Shown: positions 1 through 7,184, counted from the first letter of the stretch. The stretch: 13,028 bases of DNA from Candidatus Omnitrophota bacterium (GCA_023247575.1 JAHFGE010000032.1:1-13028), one strand, 5' to 3'. The notes: generated by a model from the sequence alone, not told the origin. Numbers and translations: made by a program.

Positions 1-1008
1 GGTAGACACCGCGATGTTGGCCATGGTTTTTACCGTTTCCACCGGATAGTCTCCGATCGCCGTTTCTGCAGACAACATCACCGCGTCAGTGCCATCCAGA
101 ATGGCATTGGCCACATCGTTGACTTCGGCCCGAGTGGGACGTATATTCTGCGTCATTGATCCCAGCATTTGGGTGGCTGTGATCACCGGACGGCCCATGA
201 GATTAGCCTTTCCAATCAGTTGCTTTTGCACAATGGGGACTTGCTCCATGGGAATTTCTATGCCTAAGTCCCCTCTGGCCACCATAACGGCGTCGGCAGC
301 GGCTAAAATTTCATCAAAATTATCAACCGCCTTTTTACGTTCAATTTTGGCCACCAGGCAAACATCCTTCCCTCTTTTGCGGGCAAACTCTCTGACTCTT
401 CTCATATCCTCTCCCTTTTCTATAAAGGAAAGCCCAAAGGTCGTCACATTTTCTTTTAATCCAAATTCAATCGCATCAAAATCTTTTTGGGTAATGGGAT
501 TCATGGATAAATGAGCACCCGGCAAATTAAGACCTTTATGAGAAAGCAGCATGCCTCCTATCATAACCGAGCAGTGAACTTCATGCTTGAACACTCTTTC
601 GACTTTCAACTGGATAAACCCGTCATTAATATAAATGATGCCTCCCTTAAAGACGATCTCTGGTAGACGTTTATAATCGACGGATATGAGCGCAGGCGTC
701 CCTAATACCTTTTGGGTCGTCAGAACTACCCTGTCATGCTCTTTTAATAGAATCGACGGATTTTTAAGCTCACCGATGCGGATTTTGATTCCGGGAAGAT
801 CGATAAGAATATTGACACAACGTTTGAGTTGACTGGCGGCTTTTCGAATGTTACGGATATTCTCACGGTGTTCTTCAAAACAGGCATGAGAAAAATTCAA
901 GCGGGCCACATTCATCCCGTTTTTAATCATGGCCTCTAATTTTGGCAATGAACTAGAAGAAGGCCCGATGGTGCAAACAATCTTGGTTTTATGCAAAGGT
1001 AGTTTCAT
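1..1008 (-). CDS. pyk: Pyruvate kinase, 3' end cut off by the window
   Basis: Converts phosphoenolpyruvate and ADP to pyruvate and ATP, the last step of glycolysis, in the cytosol. The frame is open from the ATG at 1008 to base 1, giving 336 residues. Family members usually have about 470 or more, so the C-terminal domain lies outside the window. Visible motifs are the N-terminal strand KIVCTIGPSS, the substrate-site MNVARLNFSH, the catalytic-lysine segment VAKIER, the metal and substrate loop MVARGDLGIEIP, and the late barrel motifs PTRAEVNDVANAILDGTDAV and SAETAIGDYP. The loop at residues 70-79 reads DLPGIKIRIG, with Lys where potassium-dependent enzymes have Glu, which suggests a potassium-independent enzyme. 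The start is well supported by GGGGAGG six bases upstream. That Shine-Dalgarno sits in a hairpin. The gene follows the zinc-ribbon gene by 33 bases. Confidence 0.96.
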   Translation of the reverse strand, partial: MKLPLHKTKIVCTIGPSSSSLPKLEAMIKNGMNVARLNFSHACFEEHRENIRNIRKAASQLKRCVNILIDLPGIKIRIGELKNPSILLKEHDRVVLTTQKVLGTPALISVDYKRLPEIVFKGGIIYINDGFIQLKVERVFKHEVHCSVMIGGMLLSHKGLNLPGAHLSMNPITQKDFDAIEFGLKENVTTFGLSFIEKGEDMRRVREFARKRGKDVCLVAKIERKKAVDNFDEILAAADAVMVARGDLGIEIPMEQVPIVQKQLIGKANLMGRPVITATQMLGSMTQNIRPTRAEVNDVANAILDGTDAVMLSAETAIGDYPVETVKTMANIAVST

Positions 1009-1014
1009 AAAAGA

Positions 1015-1041
1015 CCTCCCCAACCCTGGAGGTTGAGGTGG
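1015..1041 (-). promoter_or_regulatory. Hairpin covering the pyk Shine-Dalgarno, or a weak terminator
   Basis: On the minus strand, directly after the TAA of the zinc-ribbon gene, the arm CCACCTCAACC (1041-1031) pairs with GGTTGGGGAGG (1025-1015) around the 5-base loop TCCAG. Of eleven positions nine are Watson-Crick, one is a G-T wobble and one is an A-A mismatch. The 3' arm contains the whole pyk Shine-Dalgarno GGGGAGG, and TCTTTT then leads straight into the ATG. The structure could hide the ribosome site, making pyk translation conditional. Because it is GC-rich and followed by a short T-rich run, it could instead act as a leaky intrinsic terminator between the respiratory genes and pyk. 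The pairing is directly visible; the function is inferred. Confidence 0.5.
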
Positions 1042-1449
1042 TTATCTGTACCTGTCGTATTTAAGGCCAATAGGGTGCATAAACGGCTTTAATTGGTTAG
1101 GAGTAGCAAAACCCCGAAACTCGCTGCCGCAGCGATAACACACAGCCATGTTCGCTACCTTACGATACAGCATCCAATCAATAAAAGCAACCACAGGAAG
1201 GCTTAATCCGTAAGTTTTGGGCACCAGAACAATACCAACAGCAATTACAGCCAATCCCAGAACCTGGTTAAAATCTTTATCAATATAAAACTGCCGGCAG
1301 GTACAGATGGGGCAGCGCTCAAAAACGTTCTCTTTGCTTTCCATGGTCCCCCATTGATTTTGGCAATGGGGACAACTGAGGACCTGTCCGTTGGAAATGT
1401 TTAGCCTGGCGTACTTTTTACATTGAGGACAAAAACGAGAGATGGTCAT
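1042..1449 (-). CDS. Small membrane protein with two split zinc ribbons
   Basis: I do not recognise a named family for these 135 residues. Four CxxC knuckles are visible: C7/C10, C26/C29, C46/C49 (with C51 next to it) and C104/C107. The first two pairs form an ordinary N-terminal zinc ribbon. The third and fourth pairs are separated by a hydrophobic hairpin at about residues 62-95, so a second ribbon would be assembled from two cytosolic strands flanking a membrane hairpin. The C-terminus is short and basic. The start overlaps the stop of the upstream polytopic gene in ATGA, which implies coupled translation and a shared role with the cytochrome module. Assembly, metal handling or protein docking are possible roles, but the sequence does not decide. 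It is not a heme protein: no CxxCH motif is present. Confidence 0.8.
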   Translation of the reverse strand: MTISRFCPQCKKYARLNISNGQVLSCPHCQNQWGTMESKENVFERCPICTCRQFYIDKDFNQVLGLAVIAVGIVLVPKTYGLSLPVVAFIDWMLYRKVANMAVCYRCGSEFRGFATPNQLKPFMHPIGLKYDRYR

Positions 1450-2219
1450 AAAGCTATTCCGTATTTTAACAAATAATATTTGTAAGCCAAATCACCTAAA
1501 AGTACCGCCGCCAGAATCACATAAAGAATTCCCGTCGTTGCCTGGGTGTTTTTCAATTTCAGGGTGCCGAAAGCAAAATAAGATGCTCCAAAAGGAAAAA
1601 GAGTGCCAAAAAATAGGGCTACCCATAATAACAGACCATCCGTCGACAACAAAAAATGTACGAGTTTGATTTCTTCCCCATTGTCCATAACGCGGCAGGC
1701 CTGTACGGAATAAATATCCCAAATTAATCTTAGTATCACCAATAGAATAAAGGCCTGCACCGCGTTTTTAAGATGATTAATTTTTAACCCATGCACGTTA
1801 AGGTAAAAATGCCCCAGGTTCATGGCATAAAAAGTCGCTGAAACAATCAAGCCGTCCAATAGGCTCACAGCGATTTCAACAGGATGAAAAGCAAGCCACT
1901 GGCCACATAAGTTAGCATAGAGCTTGATTCCGTACAAAACAAGGAAGGAAATGATCCAGAGGTTGACCTTTGTTTTCTTCCAATAAAAAGCGGTTAAAAA
2001 GAAAAATAGCATAAGCCAAATCAAGCCAAAATTCTTTAAAGGTTGACTTAAAGGTAAAAACCATATCCACCCAACGGCTAATCCCCCCACCAAGGCGGGG
2101 CAGCCTAAATGGAAACGATGGAAATGATGTTGGATAGGATCACGAAAGGAAAGCCAGAAGCATAAGGGGTAAGTGATTCCAAACAGCAGTAAAGATAACA
2201 AAGGGATTTTAACGAGCAT
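1446..2219 (-). CDS. Polytopic membrane protein of the cytochrome module
   Basis: A 257-residue, strongly hydrophobic protein with about seven or eight predicted helices (roughly residues 4-24, 38-57, 64-80, 86-106, 114-135, 153-172, 188-213 and 228-250). No named family is certain. A histidine-rich patch lies after the first helix at residues 31-37 (HHFHRFH), and a conserved-looking MNLGHFYLNV segment lies at the end of a helix near residue 137. His residues at helix ends could bind heme or be part of a quinone site, but no paired-His spacing proves this. Its start overlaps the octaheme gene by 11 bases and its stop overlaps the zinc-ribbon gene in ATGA. It is therefore probably made with them, as an extra subunit or an assembly factor of the complex. 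Confidence 0.8.
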   Translation of the reverse strand: MLVKIPLLSLLLFGITYPLCFWLSFRDPIQHHFHRFHLGCPALVGGLAVGWIWFLPLSQPLKNFGLIWLMLFFFLTAFYWKKTKVNLWIISFLVLYGIKLYANLCGQWLAFHPVEIAVSLLDGLIVSATFYAMNLGHFYLNVHGLKINHLKNAVQAFILLVILRLIWDIYSVQACRVMDNGEEIKLVHFLLSTDGLLLWVALFFGTLFPFGASYFAFGTLKLKNTQATTGILYVILAAVLLGDLAYKYYLLKYGIAL

Positions 2220-5169
2220 GGATGTCGAGGGTTTTATCTTCAGCCTTTTCCGGCGCTGAAACAGCTTGTTTTACTTGCAACGGATGTTCGGAGATCGTCA
2301 ACAGATAATCACGTAAGACCCTGATTTGACGCTTGGCATCGCCTCCTAAAATATCACCAGGCGCCGAAGCATCGAAATTCTTAGGATCATAATAGGTGGG
2401 CATCTTGGTGCCGGAGAGAAAATCCTGCGGATTGGTAATCCATTTGACAATCCATTCGGGTTTAAGGCGTTTGGCGGCCAAGGCAAAGTTGGGCGCCCAA
2501 TTGTCTGGCGTTCCAGCCGGCAGTTTGTTACCAACAATATGGCAATGGGTGCAATCGAAATAATCTTTAGAAAACATCTTTTGGGCTGCCGTTAGTTCTT
2601 CGGAGCTTAGCAGCGGATGATAGATATCGGTAAAAGGAAACTCCTGGTTATCGAGGTAGTTGAAATATTTGATAATGGAATTAATTTGACTGGCATGGAA
2701 ATTGTAAGTGGGCATACGCACCTGAAGCCATGGACGGATCGGCGTCGGTGCATGCAAGAATTCAAACAGCCACTGGGGCTGTACCTTTTGTCCTTCCGCA
2801 AAAAGATTGGGTGGCGAGAAACTCTTGTCCGTCACTGTGCTTTGTATGCCCCCTCCCTCCCCGTCAATGATATGGCAGGCCTGGCAATTGAGCTGGCGAA
2901 TGGTCTTGGCCCCTTCATTAATAAAGGCAGCTTTCACCCCTTGATCAGCCATCTTGGAAGGGCTGGGCCGGTCTTTGACAAAGCCCATTAAAGCCGTGGT
3001 GATAACCTCAGCTTCTTGGGGAGTAAAATCGAAATTAGGCATCTTTGCTTTGTCGAGCGGTTCTAGCACCCTACCTTGATCAAAAATACGCGGATTCATT
3101 AACTTCTGTTTGAACCATGCTTCCTTGTTGTGCTCGATATTAACAAAGCCGAAATCCAGACGCTCCACGTCTTTGGAGCCTTCCTCTGTTAATTCAGTAC
3201 CAACGGGCTTTTCATTTTCAAAGCCGGGAATTTGATGGCAACCGTAACAGCCGTACTCCCTGATTAAACGTTTACCGGCAAAAACCAGTTTATCCTGCCG
3301 GCTCATCTTTTTAACCTTGGATTCTGATTCGCTGACCATGGAAGACTTCTTTAAGAAATCCAGCACAATGCCATCCAGCACTTTATCATCCACGACCGGA
3401 ATAGGCTTATCAACAATCGGAGATTTATCTTGAATTAAGTAAGCGGCTATATCCGCCGCTTCTTGATCAGATAAACGCAAACTCGGCATGCGGGTATCCG
3501 GATGATATTTCGTGGGGTCTTTTAACCATTGGTAGAGCCAGTTGAGAGTGGTTTTACTGCCTAGACCAACAAGGCTGGGTCCAAACTCACGACGCAAAGA
3601 ATCCCGTGTGCGTACGGGCTCAGCATGCCCGCCTCGGCCCTGCGGGCCTTCGTCGAGGCCGGGCTGAGCCCCTACATTATGACACGCCAGGCATCCTAAG
3701 GAAGCCGCCAGCTCTTTACCTTTTTTGGCATCTCCTGAAGGAACTGCTGAATCCAACGCAAAGGGTTTGCTGTTAGCAAACAGATACTCGACGATGGAAT
3801 GGATCTCTTGTTGGGAACGCTTCATCGATAGCGGGTCGCTGGTATTGGTCTGGTGGAAAAACGAAGGCATCCAGGTATTAGGCCGGATTGATTTAGGATC
3901 ATCAATCCAGTGATAAGCCCACTCTTTGGTAGATTTGGAAGCAATAAATTCCAAATTTGGGCCACTCTTAGACCAACCCTGATATTTTTTAATAGTGTGG
4001 CAATTGTAACAGCCGCCGCGTTCAATCAAATGAAGACCTAAATTTAATTTCTCAGCTGTCTTAATCACCGTTTGATTCTCATGGCATTTAAAACATCCGG
4101 CCTGGGTCAAAGACGCTGGCAACATGGGTTGGTCCCAATGATGGAGCTCAACCCAGCCATATTTTTTCTCCCACTTTGTCTTCTGCTCTTCATCTTGAGG
4201 GGTATGCGCCGCGGAAATAAAATCTGTTCCCCTGCCGCGTCCCCTATGGCAGGTTGTACACCCAAACTGGTCTAAGGGATGTGGGGAGTTTTTGCTCATA
4301 AAAAGTTCCGGGTGTGGATGTGCGGTCAATGGCTGAGGCGCATTGACAAAATCAGGGTTATCGATCCCCAAATGGCACGTTGTACAGCGATCCACCCTTT
4401 GGGCCCGCATGAAATTGACGTCCTCAGGAATGTCTTTCAGGACAATTTGACGGATTTTATAATTGGGGTTGGCTAATTCCAAAAAGGGCAAGTCCCTCAC
4501 CATGTCTGCCAGTTGATTAGCCGCACTCATCCGCATAGGATCTATTTTTTTTAATCTATGCTCGATGATTTCACCCTTTTTGGCAAACCCAGCCCTTTGC
4601 TTCTCCAACTCTTTCACATCTTTTTGCAGGAGAGCTAAAGCATCATTTGCAGATTTGATACTGGTATCATCGGATTCGATACTTAAGCGTAAATTTTCAA
4701 TGTTTGCTGCTAAGGCATCCCATTGGCTTTTTAATTGAGCCGCATCGGGGGAGAATTCATGTACAGCCTTTTCATAACGGTATTTCAGTGCCCCGTACTG
4801 GGCCTTGGCAAACTGAGATTCCTTAGTATGGATTTTCTGAATAATTTCAGCCGCCCTCATTTGGCGATTAATCGCTTCTTGCTGAGAAGATTGTTGGCGT
4901 AAATTGACTTGCGCAGCTTTTAAATCTTTAAGGACCCTTTGATGCTCTTCATTGTTAGATAAATCGAGCTGCAGTTGGTCCAATTTGACTCTGGCTTTTT
5001 CAATTTCCAAGGCGTGAAATTGACGCTGATAATCTTTCCATGGGCGAGAATAGTCCTTAGCAAACAAAGCGATCAGAGACAATAAAAGGGCAATAGCCAC
5101 AAAAGCAAAAATTTTATCTAACTTTTTAGGATCGTAATAGGATTCGGGAGGTAATGGTGGAAGTGACAT
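2209..5169 (-). CDS. Membrane-anchored octaheme cytochrome c with N-terminal coiled coil
   Basis: A 986-residue electron-transfer protein, probably the c-type partner of the Rieske/cytochrome b pair encoded just upstream. One N-terminal helix (about residues 18-37) anchors it, with the rest predicted outside the cytoplasmic membrane. Residues about 42-210 are charged, Gln/Lys/Glu-rich and heptad-like, suggesting a coiled coil. Eight CxxCH heme sites follow, with His at 266, 308, 363, 391, 497, 645, 766 and 877. Sites 4 to 8 are each followed by an MP motif (Met 434, 561, 710, 819, 923) that would supply the distal ligand, so five class I-like cytochrome c domains follow three hemes of other type. 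Residues 499-519 come from an in-frame palindromic repeat. No cytochrome c1 or f gene is present, so this protein likely takes that role. No clear Shine-Dalgarno precedes the ATG. Confidence 0.93.
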   Translation of the reverse strand: MSLPPLPPESYYDPKKLDKIFAFVAIALLLSLIALFAKDYSRPWKDYQRQFHALEIEKARVKLDQLQLDLSNNEEHQRVLKDLKAAQVNLRQQSSQQEAINRQMRAAEIIQKIHTKESQFAKAQYGALKYRYEKAVHEFSPDAAQLKSQWDALAANIENLRLSIESDDTSIKSANDALALLQKDVKELEKQRAGFAKKGEIIEHRLKKIDPMRMSAANQLADMVRDLPFLELANPNYKIRQIVLKDIPEDVNFMRAQRVDRCTTCHLGIDNPDFVNAPQPLTAHPHPELFMSKNSPHPLDQFGCTTCHRGRGRGTDFISAAHTPQDEEQKTKWEKKYGWVELHHWDQPMLPASLTQAGCFKCHENQTVIKTAEKLNLGLHLIERGGCYNCHTIKKYQGWSKSGPNLEFIASKSTKEWAYHWIDDPKSIRPNTWMPSFFHQTNTSDPLSMKRSQQEIHSIVEYLFANSKPFALDSAVPSGDAKKGKELAASLGCLACHNVGAQPGLDEGPQGRGGHAEPVRTRDSLRREFGPSLVGLGSKTTLNWLYQWLKDPTKYHPDTRMPSLRLSDQEAADIAAYLIQDKSPIVDKPIPVVDDKVLDGIVLDFLKKSSMVSESESKVKKMSRQDKLVFAGKRLIREYGCYGCHQIPGFENEKPVGTELTEEGSKDVERLDFGFVNIEHNKEAWFKQKLMNPRIFDQGRVLEPLDKAKMPNFDFTPQEAEVITTALMGFVKDRPSPSKMADQGVKAAFINEGAKTIRQLNCQACHIIDGEGGGIQSTVTDKSFSPPNLFAEGQKVQPQWLFEFLHAPTPIRPWLQVRMPTYNFHASQINSIIKYFNYLDNQEFPFTDIYHPLLSSEELTAAQKMFSKDYFDCTHCHIVGNKLPAGTPDNWAPNFALAAKRLKPEWIVKWITNPQDFLSGTKMPTYYDPKNFDASAPGDILGGDAKRQIRVLRDYLLTISEHPLQVKQAVSAPEKAEDKTLDIHAR
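3612..3675. repeat. Palindromic element, copy A, inside the octaheme gene
   Basis: A 64-bp imperfect palindrome. Read on the minus strand it opens with GTAGGGGCTCAGC and closes with GCTGAGCCCGTAC, pairing at 12 of 13 positions. An inner stem follows (GGCCTCG side against CGAGGC side). It is translated in the gene frame as residues 499-519, a Gly/Pro/Gln-rich run just after heme site 5 (His 497) and before the conserved-looking FGPSL segment. A related copy lies at 7185-7242. It shares the same ends, the same single G-G mismatch at stem position 4, and base changes that keep the stem paired. Confidence 0.8.
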
Positions 5170-5179
5170 AAGTTTTTTA

Positions 5180-5253
5180 TGTCGTCCCCGAACGTATTAG
5201 TCGGGGACCTAGTCCATGAGCTAGATTTCCGATTAAAACATTCGGGAATGACA
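5180..5253. repeat. Double-hairpin palindromic element between petD-like and octaheme genes
   Basis: The 88-base gap between these genes is almost wholly a 74-bp element bounded by TGTC at 5180 and GACA at 5253. Its outer 12 bases are inverted repeats with two mismatches. Each end also folds by itself. GTCCCCGA (5184-5191) pairs perfectly with TCGGGGAC (5201-5208) around 9 bases. ATTTCCGA (5225-5232) pairs with TCGGGAAT (5242-5249) around 9 bases with one wobble. No long T-run follows either hairpin, so it is not a standard terminator. It resembles the small dispersed extragenic palindromes with TGTC-ATTCCCG-type ends. It may stabilise mRNA or tune expression between the two genes. Confidence 0.7.
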
Positions 5254-5257
5254 ATCG

Positions 5258-6373
5258 TTAAATATTAAAAAAGAACTCGGGTATCGCGACAATGTACTTA
5301 ATGTTAAACAACCATCGCAAATACATCTTGATGGGCAATGTCAAGGCCATTAAAAAAAGCACTGCGAAAATGCTGTAACGCACCACCCCCATACGGGCAT
5401 AAAGATCTTTAAAAATTGTTTTGGCTAAAATGGCCGGTAAAAGGCCAAAATAAACAATTAATATCAAAAATCCTGGCGCTTCGCGCCATAAAATATTGGA
5501 AGGTAACCCCTGATTTAACCAGATCATGTAAACTAGTTCGGAAAGATTGATGTTATTTAGGGCTTCCAATTTATTATGGTCCCAGTATTCAAAGGGGCCA
5601 AAAAAATTCCAGTTGGGACCGCGTAAGAAAGTCCCAATGGAAATTAAAAACATCCATAATACCAGCCAGAAAAACATAAAAATGTTGATGGCCGTTTTAC
5701 GGTCCTGATAAGTGTAATAGCCAAGGCCCTTACGATTTTTATCCATATAAGGAATGCACATTAACCCAAGCAAAATGACCGTCGGGAAGACCACGCCGGC
5801 AATCCAAGGGTCAAAATAGACCAGCATTTCCTGTAAACCTAAAAAATACCAGGGAGCTTTGGAAGGGTTGGGAGAAACAGTCGGATTAGCCGCCTGTTCC
5901 AAAGGGGCCGGCAAACCAATGGCCCAAACCACTAATAAAGCCGCTACGATCATTAAAGCGATGAATTCGATATACACCAGATCCGGAAAAACCAAAACTT
6001 TCTCCCGTGACTCTGCCCATTCTTTTGGCTTACCTCCTTTAGCTATTGCATCGTCATTGTCCTGCGCCTGGTGTAAGGCAAGCCACACAAAGAAAACGAC
6101 TAAAAATAACAGAGCGACAATCGGAACATTATCTGGTTTCAGAACAATCAAACGGAAATTTCCATCCGTGAGGCCAAAAGCAAATGCCAAAAACATTAAA
6201 CTAAAAATGGCCATACCGCCCTTTTTCGTCCATAGGCGTCTGACCCCAAGGGCATCGTGAATTTTCTGGAAAAATTTAAACGGCGGGAAAATAATCAAAT
6301 AAGACAAAACAACGATATTAAAAAGGATCTTTGGCGCCGCTATGGTGTTGATGAAATGTTTGATGGTTTCCAT
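5258..6373 (-). CDS. petD: Cytochrome b C-terminal half, extended subunit IV-like
   Basis: A 371-residue membrane protein matching the C-terminal half of cytochrome b and completing the quinol-oxidising site with the four-helix protein encoded upstream. About two hydrophobic helices (near residues 56-68 and 84-100) precede the recognisable core. The core starts at FPDLVYIEF (129-137) and includes QAANPTVSPNPSKAPWYF (160-177) and then QEMLVYFDPWIAGVVFPT. The Qo motif reads APWY (173-176), not PEWY; Glu 182 lies six residues after the motif. More helices follow to residue 355, so the chain is more than twice the length of plant subunit IV (about 160). I start at the ATG at 6373, four bases after the upstream stop. 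A TTG at 6430 in the same frame would add 19 residues overlapping that gene and is less likely. The symbol is by analogy with b6f complexes. Confidence 0.9.
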   Translation of the reverse strand: METIKHFINTIAAPKILFNIVVLSYLIIFPPFKFFQKIHDALGVRRLWTKKGGMAIFSLMFLAFAFGLTDGNFRLIVLKPDNVPIVALLFLVVFFVWLALHQAQDNDDAIAKGGKPKEWAESREKVLVFPDLVYIEFIALMIVAALLVVWAIGLPAPLEQAANPTVSPNPSKAPWYFLGLQEMLVYFDPWIAGVVFPTVILLGLMCIPYMDKNRKGLGYYTYQDRKTAINIFMFFWLVLWMFLISIGTFLRGPNWNFFGPFEYWDHNKLEALNNINLSELVYMIWLNQGLPSNILWREAPGFLILIVYFGLLPAILAKTIFKDLYARMGVVRYSIFAVLFLMALTLPIKMYLRWLFNIKYIVAIPEFFFNI

Positions 6374-6377
6374 AAGA

Positions 6378-7175
6378 TTACGTTGGTCCAGAAATGCCGC
6401 CGTCTTTTCTAATCCGCCAAAAATGCACAATCATAAAAATCATGATGATAAACGGCAAACCGATGCAATGTAAAACATAAAAACGCAAAAGCGCAGCTTC
6501 CCCTACAAAACGGCCACCTAAGAGGGCAAAACGTGCGTCCGAGACCGGTGTCACCAAATTGACATCACCAATACTTAATAAATTTGAACCTGGCCCATTC
6601 ATGCCCAATAACGGTGTGGCTCCTGCCATATTGGAACCAACGGTAATAGCCCAGATAGCTAATTGGTCCCACGGCAGAAGATAGCCGGTAAAACTCAAGA
6701 GCATCGTTAAAACCAAAAGAACCACACCAATGACCCAGTTAAATTCCCTTGGCGGTTTATAAGAACCCGTCATAAATACACGGAACATATGCAGCCATAC
6801 GGTGATCACCATTAAATGTGCGCCCCAGCGGTGGATTTCCCGCATAATCCCTAAGGGCACCTGCTGGCTTAAATCCGTTACATCTCCGTAAGCATATTCA
6901 ATGGTCGGCCGATAATAAAACATCAGTAGAATACCTGTGACCGTCAGGACTAAAAATAAAAAGAACGACAAACCACCCATGCACCAGGTATAGCGGACCT
7001 TAACGGCATGTTTGGGCAAGCGCACCGGATGCAGATGCAGAAAGACGCTATTGAGCATAATCATCATGCGCTGACGGTGGGAAACCACCCGTATACCGGT
7101 ACGAAAAACCGAACGGTAAAATTGGGTGCTCTGAAATTTTTCCCACATGGAAGGTTTATTTGGATTTGCGTTCAT
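6378..7175 (-). CDS. petB: Cytochrome b6-like four-helix cytochrome b
   Basis: The diheme N-terminal half of cytochrome b, 265 residues from the ATG at 7175. It takes electrons from quinol at the Qo site and passes them across the membrane through hemes bL and bH. The heme ligands are visible as H115 and H129 in IHRWGAHLMVITVWLHMFR, spaced 14, and H236 and H251, spaced 15. The 14/15 pattern is that of cytochrome b6 rather than mitochondrial cytochrome b. YTWCMGGLS at residues 62-70 aligns with the YCLGGIT of cytochrome b6, so Cys 65 may carry a covalent heme c_i. Other family motifs are FYYRPT, KPPREFNWVIGVVLL and GYLLPWDQ. An ATG at 7199 would add eight residues, but AGGA nine bases upstream favours 7175. 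The gene ends four bases before the subunit IV-like gene. Confidence 0.94.
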   Translation of the reverse strand: MNANPNKPSMWEKFQSTQFYRSVFRTGIRVVSHRQRMMIMLNSVFLHLHPVRLPKHAVKVRYTWCMGGLSFFLFLVLTVTGILLMFYYRPTIEYAYGDVTDLSQQVPLGIMREIHRWGAHLMVITVWLHMFRVFMTGSYKPPREFNWVIGVVLLVLTMLLSFTGYLLPWDQLAIWAITVGSNMAGATPLLGMNGPGSNLLSIGDVNLVTPVSDARFALLGGRFVGEAALLRFYVLHCIGLPFIIMIFMIVHFWRIRKDGGISGPT

Positions 7176-7180
7176 AATTT

Positions 7181-7184
7181 TCCT
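7181..7184 (-). promoter_or_regulatory. Shine-Dalgarno deciding the cytochrome b start
   Basis: AGGA followed by AAAATT-type spacer lies just ahead of the ATG at 7175 and supports that start over the in-frame ATG at 7199, which lies inside the palindromic repeat. The repeat ends at 7185, directly next to this site, so its hairpin would sit immediately 5' of the ribosome site. Confidence 0.5.

Noticed and set aside
89..514. Plus-strand open frame of 141 codons
   Set aside because: It lies wholly antisense to pyruvate kinase, whose reading frame is conserved throughout; its translation shows no family features and there is no ribosome site.
3612..3675. Frameshift or assembly error in the octaheme gene
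   Set aside because: The frame is open through the repeat and continues into well-formed cytochrome c sequence on both sides.
5180..5253. Intrinsic terminator after the subunit IV-like gene
   Set aside because: The stems are short and neither is followed by a T-run on the minus strand; the double-hairpin form with inverted ends fits a palindromic repeat better.
5859..6260. Plus-strand open frame of 133 codons
   Set aside because: Antisense to the subunit IV-like cytochrome b gene; composition reflects the complement of hydrophobic codons.
6374..6430. TTG-initiated N-terminal extension of the subunit IV-like protein
   Set aside because: It would overlap the cytochrome b gene by more than 50 bases, needs a rare start codon, and the ATG at 6373 sits four bases after the upstream stop.
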